In this document: positions 55,488 through 64,000 of the stretch, piece by piece
How the letters are laid out: every line of letters begins with the position of its first letter
Position numbering within the stretch: position 1 is the first letter of the stretch
Assembly: GCA_023627715.1 (NCBI GenBank)
Contig: JAMAHW010000001.1
Location: forward strand, 1,178,001 to 1,242,000
Source of the DNA: Periconia sp. R9002
Taxonomy: Eukaryota; Ascomycota; Dothideomycetes; Pleosporales; Periconiaceae
Direction of reading: 5' to 3'
Length of the DNA: 64,000 bases
Program-made: the position numbers and the translations under genes
The notes under the pieces: generated by a model
Database searches by the model: none
Told to the model about the DNA's origin: nothing
Seen by the model: only the letters and a program-made list of their open reading frames with translations

Positions 55488-56595
55488 ATGACGGCACTTC
55501 CATATGGAGGAATAGTCAATATCTGTACTATGATCATATATTTCATATACATGCTTATTGCAATCTGGCTCTCCATCAAACAAGGGCTCGGCCATAATTT
55601 CCCTTGGATATGCATCACATTACTGTCCGTATCTCGCCTGACCCAGGTAAGTTCCAATATGTTTGTGAAGCATTCGAGTTCGATAGCTTCTTTGGCATGT
55701 CGACAGAAAAGAGGGAATCACATGATTGATTTGTTGAGTGCAGGTGTCATTGGATTTGGCGGCTACTAGACTTTTCCCACCTGCCACGGCGGCCAATACA
55801 AGCTTAGAGTCGGGTGTCGCAATTATCACCTCGGTCGGCCTAACGCCTCTATTTATGTCAACGTCCAGCGTACTCAACATGACTTCAGGACCCAAAGGGC
55901 GCCGAATGCAGTGGATCCTTATCCTCTTGTATATTCCATTGCTCGTCTCTCTCATCCTCATTGTGGCAGGAGGTATAGATCCAGATTCTCGCGATGGTCC
56001 TACGTTCGCTGCTACAGAACCCACAAAGGCCGGCATCGCCATCTATTGTGCTTGCTTTGCCGTGCTCGTTTGGGCTACTACGTTAATCGCTGCACGACTG
56101 TACTTGGCCAATCCGCTGGAGGTCAAAATATTGACTACGGTTGTCCTGAGTTTGCCCTTCTTCTTGGTCGATGTTGTGTACATGATGTGTTTCGCCTTCG
56201 AAGACTTATGGGGCAATCAAAAGTTCAACGTCATCAGCGGGAATGTTACGCTTCAGTTAACCATGTCAGTACTGATTATTCCCATACGTCTTGCCAATGC
56301 TTGCCAGTGGCACGACATGTTCATATGAACAAATACTAATGAGTTTTTCAGGCAAGTAATCATGGAGTACATCATCGTTGGCCTCTATCTTGGATTAGGA
56401 CTCGAATTACCCGACAAAGCTGCCCGCCTACGAGATCGCGTAATGGAAGTGACGGAATACGATTATGAGCAGATACGAGAAACCGCATTATGGAAAATGT
56501 ATGAAATCGGAACGACCGTTGTCGCAACTGTGGTTATGCCTGGCTTGATGTTCGCTCATTGGCTTCTTGGCAAAATCCTCCGCTCGAGGCCATAA
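55488..56595 (+). CDS. Seven-pass membrane protein (DUF7702-like), 307 aa
   Basis: Exons 55488-55646, 55744-56264 and 56352-56595; introns of 97 and 87 nt; total 924 nt. The second intron uses donor gtcagt and acceptor tttcag, joining LQLTM to QVIMEYIIVG. Hydrophobic segments lie at ~10-28, 37-50, 73-95, 113-133, 153-172, 183-202 and 220-240, with a final amphipathic region and one more hydrophobic segment near the C-terminus. The opening LPYGGIVNICTMIIYFIY and the internal GVAIITSVGLTPLFMSTSSVLN match the layout of the fungal DUF7702 membrane family, which has no assigned function. Receptor-like topology is suggestive only. Confidence 0.75.
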
Positions 56596-58182
56596 GTAAA
56601 GGCACCGGACAATCCCTCAGTGATTGTTTATACAACCAAAGCAGCATTGCTTTTGGACGCCGCGCATTATCACTCGGCATTGCCGCGTATATGCATACTG
56701 CGAAAGAACTGGGCTACGCCCTGTGCTATCTACAGAACTTAATGTGTAACCCCTATGGAATACATCTCGTACCCGAGGGGACGCGACATGGTACAAACAC
56801 CATCAATACTAGAATGTATCAGGAAGATTGGACAGAAGGCTAGACGTATTCTGTTGTGAGACATGGAAACAATGCCAAGCTCTTCCAGCAATGCTCTAGA
56901 GCATCTGTGCCAAGAAGGGTTTCTCCAACAAACCGAGAATTGTCCATTCTGGCGCATTTACGCCGGGACTGGATAAGATCTCTTCTATTCTCATGATTCC
57001 TCTAGAGAATGGAGTGGAAATTGCGGACTGTGAATTAGGATATATTCTGGGTGATTTCGGTTCATGGTCTTGGGTGATACGGCGGACAAAGCAGGGGCAC
57101 GAGCCCCGATCCAGGAGGTGTAGTGAAGGAAGGATACGTATACAGAGCATAATAGACTATGAGAGTGAACTCGCCAGTTAATAAATCAGTACGCTTACCG
57201 AGGCAAATATTGAACTTCACTTCAAAACTGCGAGTTGTCTTCCCATGCAGGTATAGTCTTCGTTTAAACATCTATCCAGGCAATGCTAGATAATGTGGAA
57301 TACTACGCATAAGAAAGAAGAGGACCTGCGATGATTTGATTGGTGCTTCGATTATAAACTATTCACGGCAGTTCAAGCTAGCTGCAGAGAACCTCCACGC
57401 GCACTCCCGTACAACGCGCCGTCTCTGTACGAACAAAAGAGTCTAACGCAGGGATGCATGCGAAATAAGCAAGAGATACGTGGCCGTACTGTTAACGAAT
57501 GACTAACAGCGGCAAATCTTCTTAATGATGCAACCCTTCGTTACTGTACCTGCATTGGGCAAATGTTAGTTGCACCGTGACATCTCTGAGGGCAACCGTC
57601 TCCAATCACCAACCCCACGACTTTCCCATCAAGATATATGGTAAATAATCAAAACAGCATACCTACGACATCATTTATTCATGGGATTCGGATAGACCCC
57701 TCAAACCATATCGGATATCTCCCACTGGACCCCACCTTCCGAGCTCCGGTCCTTCCCTTCATCGGCTCCAAATATGGAACTTGAACTTCTTAGACAACAA
57801 GACGCCAGAAGAAATAATTGTCACAATGGAGCAAACTAGCAAGATTCCGTAGGGTCCACAGCATTCGCCGCACTTCCCGAATCGCAGAGCTTAGTGGATG
57901 GGTGCCGGAGTGTTCGGATCCCCTCACTGCGAAGCCGTCGTAGAACGCGAAATGCATACCCACGTTTGGGGACGAGACATGGTTACCTGTATATCTAGGA
58001 GAGGGATTGTGAATTGGATAAGCAGTTTGCAGTACCCCGCCTTGTGAAGCATATAATTTGCTCAGATACCCCTCTTCTAAACACATTCGTGACTATTTCA
58101 AGAGCACACTTCGACCCTCCAAAGGAAGCCTATACCACCTCCCTCCCTCCACACCAAGCCAAACTAATCCCAGATACCAAAA
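56596..58182. other. 1.6-kb intergenic region
   Basis: Mixed composition, frequent stops. The last ~150 bp before 58183 are C/A-rich leader sequence. I see no gene. Confidence 0.5.
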
Positions 58183-59059
58183 ATGGTCATCTCCATCCCC
58201 ACCGCCTCCCTCGAAGGAAAAGTCGCCCTCGTGACCGGCGGCGGCCGAGGCATCGGCCGCGGATGCGCCATCGAACTGGGCAAGCGCGGCGCCTCCGTAG
58301 TGGTGAACTACGTCTCGTCCAAAGGCCCCGCCGAAGAAGTCGTAAAGACGATCGAATCCTTCAACAACGGTGCCAAAGCCATCTCCATCCAAGCCGACGT
58401 CTCGCAGCTCTCAGAAATCAACCGCCTCTTCCAAGAAGCCAAGAAAGCCTTTGGCAAAATCGACATCGTGATGAGCAACTCGGGGACGGAGAGCTGGGAC
58501 AAGACGGAGGAAATCACCGAGGAGAAGTACGACCACGTGTTCAACCTCAACACGCGCGCGCAGTTCTTCGTCGGGCAGACGGCGTACAAGCACATTGAAG
58601 ACGGCGGGCGCATCATCCTCATGTCGTCCATCGCCGCAGGCCTCCTAGGCGTCAAGGACCACGCGCTGTACAACGGTTCCAAGATGGCCGTCATTGGCTT
58701 CATCAAAGCCTTCGCCACGGATTTCGGGAAGAGGGGCATCACGGTGAATGGCGTTGCCCCCGGCGGGATCAAGAGCGACATGTTCACCCAGAACGCGTGG
58801 CATTATATCCCCGGTGGCAGCCCGGACTGGCCGGCGGAGAAGATCGAGGGCTTGATGGCGAGTCATTGCCCGTTGGGGAGGTGTGCGGTGCCCGAGGATG
58901 TCGCGCGCGTGGTGGCGTTTTTGAGCAGTGAGGATGGTGGGTGGATAAATGGTGAGTTGGATTCGTCGTCGCCGTCGGGTTGCGACGCAACAACATGCTA
59001 ATTACGCTTTTTGTTTTAAAGGTCAGGTTATTACTATCTCGGGTGGGTCGTCGCAGTAG
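58183..59059 (+). CDS. Short-chain dehydrogenase, trihydroxynaphthalene/versicolorin-reductase type, 268 aa
   Basis: Exons 58183-58951 and 59022-59059. The 70-nt intron (gtgagt...ttaaag) joins WIN to GQVITISGGSSQ, the standard SDR C-terminus. Reading through the intron would give a false end. Cofactor motif TGGGRGIG at 18-25; SNSG at 98-101 in place of NNAG; catalytic Ser near 149, Tyr163 and Lys167 (YNGSK); and NGVAPGGIKSDMF. NADPH preference is suggested by the basic residues after the first strand pair. The pattern matches naphthol reductases of DHN-melanin and polyketide pathways. The actual substrate is not fixed by sequence, and no polyketide synthase is in the window. Confidence 0.88.
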
Positions 59060-60785
59060 AGACAGATCATCATCATTGGGGGGGATATGTTTTGGCTTGA
59101 CAGTCTAGAGTTGGTGGGTCGCTTTGTTATCAATACATTTTCATGTTGTGGAGAGAGGGAGGGAGGATGTATGAGGTACTCTGAAAAGGGATCAATGGTT
59201 TTAGCGATGCCGTATCACACAAAGATCATTGTAGATGATAGACTAATGTAAGGTACCGTTTATCACTAAACGTAGAAGCTTTTTTAATTTCGTGCGCAGC
59301 ATAGTTAACAATTTACAAACAGGATCTAAATCTCACCAATGAACTGCATAATCACCCATTAGCTTTCTGAAGCGTCTCCCCCTTCAACAAACACACCCCC
59401 GTGACACTAACCCCCCATCCCACAGCACCTCCATCCAAAACCGAAGAAGCATCACCTCCCCTACACCTCCTCCTCCCATCTTCCCTCCAATAACCTCACT
59501 ATCGTCGCTCACGCCGACACTTACAACCCAACCCCCCGCCAAAACGTCACGCGCTTCATCACAATCCTGCATGGCGGCATGCACACTAACACGCGAACCC
59601 CGAATGCCGGACATTGTAACGGGTCGGTACGTACGAAAACGGCGGGGATTACGAGCTGCGGGGCGTTACCCTGTACGCGCTAAGCGGGTGCCCCAGGGGT
59701 GGTTACGTGTTTGAGGAGGAGGGGGGAGGGTGTTGGGAGGGTGTTCGGTGGCGTAAGGGCACGGAAGATGGCGGATGGGATTGGGGGGGCGGTGAGGGAG
59801 GGGGTTGGCTTGGAATTGTGGTGGCTATTGGATTGGTGTTCGAGATGTTGCGAGATTCAAGATTTCAAGGTAAAAAGTACTCAGACTGGCTGTTTGGTGG
59901 AGGACACTAGAAAGCAAATACAGTAGAAAGAAGAGAAATTGATTAATTAAGTGAAAGTGTAATACTATGAAAGGTGGACTATATGTACATATATACAAGG
60001 AGGGATGTGACTCTGAGGGTCACGGGTGAGACGTTCACTCAAAGACAGATAACCTAGGTCTGTATCCTACTGAGGTGGGAGAAGGGATTATGGATTGGCA
60101 CTTTTTCCCTGTGTGTGGGGGGTGAGTTCGGTGAAGTCGTTCATTGCCCGGAGTGCTCGACGCCTCATTCTTGACATCGCTGGTGATAGTGGTCTGCTCT
60201 TCCCCGAGTTCACTTGGACACTGGCGCCCCGCCATCAAATGGAACATCCAGTGTCATTTCGGCCGTGTTTCTCCTCTCGGTTTTGTCTAGATGTTTACGA
60301 CAAGCTTTATCGATCCGTTCGTGGAGAGGCTTGACGGGGTTCGTCTGATCGGGTCGGAGCGTCAAAGGTAACGAGAGTGATTCGTGAAATAGGATGGCTG
60401 ATATGAGAGAAGGTGCCGGGTTTATGTTGATCTTCGTACACTTAATCGGGGCCTTCGTGGTTGACGTCGCGTCGCAGAGAAGAAAATAGGGACCGAAACG
60501 TACACTCGTGTCGTTAGAGTCATTGATTGTGGTGTAGCATTTCTCAAATTTTGTAGGTTCGGGGAGGGAATGTGATGGGTTGACCTGGACGTCAAGAGTT
60601 TATCTCTCCTGGGTCGATATCGAAGTGGCGGCCGTAAAGAATCAAGTAGTCTTTTTCTTTTCCAACAAACTCGTGTGCTTTGCCCACTGTGTATTGATCC
60701 CCCCTTTTTTTTACCCATGACGACCAGTTCTGCGATGGAGACTTTGAAGACATTGAGCTGACCTGTTTGCCCTCGGCCTTATCGT
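59060..60785. other. 1.7-kb intergenic region
   Basis: Convergent flanks of the SDR (+) and receptor (-). The plus strand at ~59,480-59,682 is open for ~65 codons with some coding-like regularity (NLTIVAHADTYNPTP, then GCALPCT-type Cys), but no start, splice partner or family was found, so no gene is called. Confidence 0.45.
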
Positions 60786-62082
60786 CTATGGCTGCCTTGT
60801 CGAATCTATCTCTGGCGTTCTCTCGGGGAGCTCTCTCTCGGGTAACTCTCTCTCTGCTAGCTCTCTCTCAGGTACCTCTCTCTCGGATAGCTCTATCTCT
60901 GAGGACATATACTTTCTCGTAGATTCATCTCTTTCCTGTTTGTGATTCAGGGAAGATGTGCTTTCGCCTGAAGTTCGCCGAACTGTGGCTGGCCTCCGTA
61001 CAAAACTGGGTAGAGACACACCCCCTTCGCTGTTATCGGCGCCTCTTGACCTCCAGGTGGTCTTCCAGCTATTGTATATTCTGTTTACAGACCGGAAAGG
61101 AAGCATGGACTTGGAATTCCGAGGTAGATAGATGCGAAAAACTGGCAGGCAGCAGGATATGATGCAGAACCCCACGTGAAGTCCATCCCAAAGGGACATA
61201 TCCGTAAGCGACTCGATATCTTTTCGGTATTCTCTTAGCATAAGAATTCAAATTCTGGATTTTGTATAGCTTACCTCGACTGGTTGCTTTCGTCGCCATA
61301 CCGATCCTTACCAGCCCTGTTGCCACGACCATTGCTCCACTAAGGAATATTGCAGCAATACCAATCTTCTCGTGCACTGGTAGAAACAATTTCCAGATGA
61401 CGGGAATTGGTAGTGACAACACCGCCAGATCCAAAAGCATGTCTAAGGATGTTGTGGCGATATATGCTGCTTTGGCATTGATGCACTGTCCTTCCACACC
61501 GCCGTCGAAGATGGCTTGAATAGGGCGACACAATAACAGCAAACCAATGTACATCTGAATGAGCCATATTACGGACATCCAACCCAGAGCTTTCAGCCAT
61601 TTTGTTAGTCGCCTACTTACCGAGAAGAGGCGATGATAGAGTAGGATGAGACTAATGCGAGCGGCTACCTGGCAGGTCGCTACGACAACGACGGATAACC
61701 AGTTCAACTACAATATTTCAGTAAGTTAGATTGCTCAAAGGGCGCAAAGACGTACCATTCGCGAGTCATTAGCCTTCTTAAAGTCAGGTGGCGTGTGCTC
61801 AAGGGCATGTCGTATAGACGGGTGGAAGCCTGGATGTTGTCAACTAAGATTGCTAGAGGGGAGTTTTGAATACGCACCAAGCGAGGTAATAGCCGTATAT
61901 CCCCACATGAGAAACCAGGCAACGAGTGCAAGCCAATCATCCCATCCCAACTTCACCTTGGTTATATGACGCGCATGGAAACGAAGAATAACCGCCGTTG
62001 TTGCTGCCGCTCCTAACACGACATGCTCGACAACAACAACGACAAACTCATGCTGGGCATTGGGACTAGAATTCGAAGCCAT
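60786..62082 (-). CDS. Fungal rhodopsin-domain (PTH11-like) membrane receptor, 381 aa
   Basis: Exons 62082-61878, 61829-61756, 61707-61275 and 61219-60786; introns of 48, 48 and ~55 nt; total 1146 nt. The last acceptor is ambiguous: an in-phase alternative 12 nt upstream (gctaagag) would add four residues. There are seven hydrophobic spans. Conserved family pieces: LGWDDWLALVAWFLMW (first loop to second span), LYHRLFSVSRRLTKWLK, CRPIQAIFDGG, then AYIATTSLDMLLDLAVLSLPIPVIWKL, and DMSLWDGLHVGFCIISCCLPVFR. The cytosolic tail is basic, Ser/Arg-rich, and ends in a pentapeptide repeat (ERELP/A-type). PTH11-like proteins are proposed surface sensors in Pezizomycotina. The ligand is unknown. Confidence 0.82.
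60818..60902 (-). repeat. 15-bp tandem repeat encoding a pentapeptide tail
   Basis: About five degenerate 15-bp units rich in ctctctc (plus strand) encode ERE-L/V-S/P/A repeats in the receptor's C-terminal tail. Confidence 0.75.
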
Positions 62083-62888
62083 TCTAGTATTCAGAGTGTT
62101 GTAGTGTGTGCTGCCACCCGGCGATATTCAGGAGTCGCGGCGCAACCGTTCATTCTATACTAAGGTCTAACGGGGGCTGAAATGGCTTTTACTAATGAGC
62201 TTATCCATCTCGTAGGCCGATAGCAAATGATCTGTCTCGAATTTTCTGACTGGAATAGGTAGGTCCGTTCGTATAAAACCCGTGCCCATAGAATCAATAG
62301 CTGAAAGTGGAGAGGTTACAGTTTTTGGATTATAGAACAAGCATGTGCATTATTGATTGGTGGACTACTCACCCTCCTTCATCTCTAAAGGATGCTACTT
62401 CCCATGTACATATCCTGCTGTTATACCGGGGTTACCTGTATTTAACAAAAGTGACTGGATGCTCGGCGACTTCTTCGGCGCATTCTTGGTTTACATATCT
62501 GAAGTGCTTAGTCTTACCCTTGCAATGCCTCACCTCATCCCCGATTCCGTACCCCATTAGGAGTTCGCTTACCAGTAATTCCCGTCGCAGCATCTGTTTA
62601 GAATGCGTCCATTCTGTTTGCAATCCAAAAGTTTCTGAAATGGGGTAATGGCCTTGCGTTTCTGCATGGTGAGAGGAACCATTTTCCGTGGTCCAATCCC
62701 GATTTAGCTAATAAGGTCAGCCAGACTCTTGAGGCTTGTAGATGCTTACTGCTCGCTTGGCTTGACTAGTCTATCGCTCGTATCTACACAGGTACATACA
62801 TGTAGCCAACAACGACCCAGCCACGTGCCAGCCTCCGCACCAGAGTTTGACGTGCATCGTCGCTTAAACTTAAAACCATAATTCTACA
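62083..62888. other. Divergent 5' intergenic region
   Basis: Between the receptor (-) and the HET gene (+), so it should contain both promoters. No coding segment was recognised. Confidence 0.5.
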
Positions 62889-64000
62889 ATGCGATGTAAC
62901 AAATGTCGATCTTTGAATCTGTCTGATATTCGCTATGCTGAGATCGAGCTTCAGACTAGTTTTGCCGCGCTCAAGGCATCAGCCGACGCTGGCTGTGATC
63001 TATGTATTCTCTTCTTCACGCGAATTAAATTAAGTACTTCAGAGGAAACAATTGAGCAGCTCCTTCAAGGAAAGATTGAGCACTATGAAGTTGATCCTGG
63101 CACATCCGTGCATATTGTGGGCCTATTTGACGACACAGGCAGGAAGGTGTCTGGGCGATATCGGGTCGGGATTCGAGTAGGGAGAGATCTAGAAGAAGGC
63201 CGGTTATTGTCTGCGATGCATACAGAACTTTCCGTGTATGCCGAACCTGGTAAGTAACAATGATCATGGAAGCGGAGTATGTACTGAGTTGGTTCTACAG
63301 GAACACCGGCTTCGAAGTCTCTCCCGTCGCGCCCAATCAATAAGAATCCTATCCAAGGCATTGAGATCATGAAAGAATGGCTACGCGACTGCGACGAGAA
63401 CCATACATGCATCTCTACTGAGTTGCCTCGGCTACCAACACGTGTGGTTGACGTCTCATCAATGCCTACCGTCGTGACAACTCGCCGAGAACAGGCTAGA
63501 TACATTGCATTATCATATTGCTGGGGTACTAGCGGCAAGAATTATCTTCTTACTGAAGAGACGGCCTCAAAGCTCTCAACAGAAGGCATACATCTCGATA
63601 TATTACCTAGGACTATTCAAGATGCCATTACGATTACTAGAGAGTTGGGCGTCAGGTATATCTGGATTGATGCACTATGCATCATTCAACAGCAGAGTGA
63701 TCTTGAAGATTTCAAAGCCGAGGCTCCCCAAATGGCGGAGTACTACCGTAATTCATATGTTACATTATCGATCTCGTGCGCGGCAGACTGTTCGGAGGGG
63801 TTCCTGAATGACCGAACTCCACAACCGGTTGCCCCCTGCAAAGTTGATTATACCCCGTATCAGGAACCGGGTTCCGTCGAACCAATGGTCACTACCACTG
63901 CATACCTCGGCTTTCCAGCTTCCGATCGTTCCGCTCCCATCGATACGCGGGCATGGACGTTTCAGGAGTCGGAATTAAGCGATCGGCTTCTCTCATTCGG
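62889..64000 (+). CDS. HET-domain (heterokaryon incompatibility type) protein, 3' end outside window
   Basis: Exons 62889-63249 and 63301 to beyond 64000; the 51-nt intron (gtaagt...ttctacag) joins YAEP to GTPASKSLP. The N-terminus MRCNKCRSLNLSDIRY has a CxxC, with a further C-x2-C (CDLC) near residue 36, a common HET-protein start that may bind metal. The HET domain begins at ARYIALSYCWG. It continues with ILPRTIQDAITITRELGVRYIWIDALCIIQ, split by the family's IWID-LCI hallmark, then YYRNSYVTLSISCA and RAWTFQESELSDRLLSFG at the window edge. Such proteins trigger cell death after fusion of incompatible hyphae; many have unknown roles. The frame is open with no lesion, so it is probably functional as far as visible. 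Confidence 0.88.

Noticed and set aside
41437..59059. Possible secondary-metabolite cluster (NRPS-like enzyme, Zn2Cys6 factor, MFS transporter, SDR)
   Set aside because: The genes are spread over 17 kb with unrelated genes between and there is no complete core synthase, so no cluster is claimed.

Overview
The window is nuclear DNA of a filamentous ascomycete (Pezizomycotina). Genes are short-spaced, on both strands, and carry 0-4 introns, mostly 47-110 nt (a few of about 210 nt), with GTANGT-type donors, CTAAC/CTGAC branch sites and CAG/TAG acceptors. A HET-domain gene, a fungal rhodopsin-domain (PTH11-like) receptor, a Zn2Cys6 regulator, a GH76 mannanase and an NRPS-like adenylating enzyme point to Pezizomycotina. 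I cannot fix class or genus from sequence alone. Exon structures were rebuilt by eye from splice signals, reading frame and family similarity. Where I give exon coordinates the summed length is a multiple of three.

Left third (1-25.4 kb), mainly housekeeping genes: a low-complexity protein of unknown function; a UVRAG/Vps38-type PI3-kinase complex subunit divergent from a mitochondrial mL67/Mhr1 protein; a small four-pass membrane protein visible only after splicing; a tandem-BRCT protein; the alpha-pheromone receptor STE2 with a GC-AG intron; a large unknown protein; a possible relic gene; a MetE-like methyltransferase; a long imperfect inverted repeat; a broken AIM9-type kinase-like gene; a GFA/CENP-V-type protein; and a YOX1-like homeodomain factor.

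Middle (25.4-44 kb): a 2.5-kb stretch without genes, an NmrA/isoflavone-reductase-like protein with an altered Rossmann loop, two adjacent hydrophilic disordered proteins, the COPII cargo receptor ERV41 and a LAG1/LAC1-type ceramide synthase. A 4.7-kb gene-free tract with purine/pyrimidine strand asymmetry follows, then a free-standing NRPS-like adenylation enzyme.

Right third (44-64 kb), more accessory in character: a secreted GH76 enzyme, a Zn2Cys6 regulator divergent from an MFS transporter (probable regulator/efflux pair), a disordered nuclear-type protein with a SAP-like tail, a DUF7702-like seven-pass membrane protein, an SDR of the trihydroxynaphthalene/versicolorin reductase type, a rhodopsin-domain receptor with a pentapeptide-repeat tail, and a HET-domain gene cut by the window end.

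I see no CRISPR, rRNA or convincing tRNA, no intact transposon, and no complete biosynthetic cluster. The most useful results are gene models hidden by introns, the decayed AIM9-like gene, the inverted-repeat element, the GC-AG intron in STE2 and the regulator/transporter pair.
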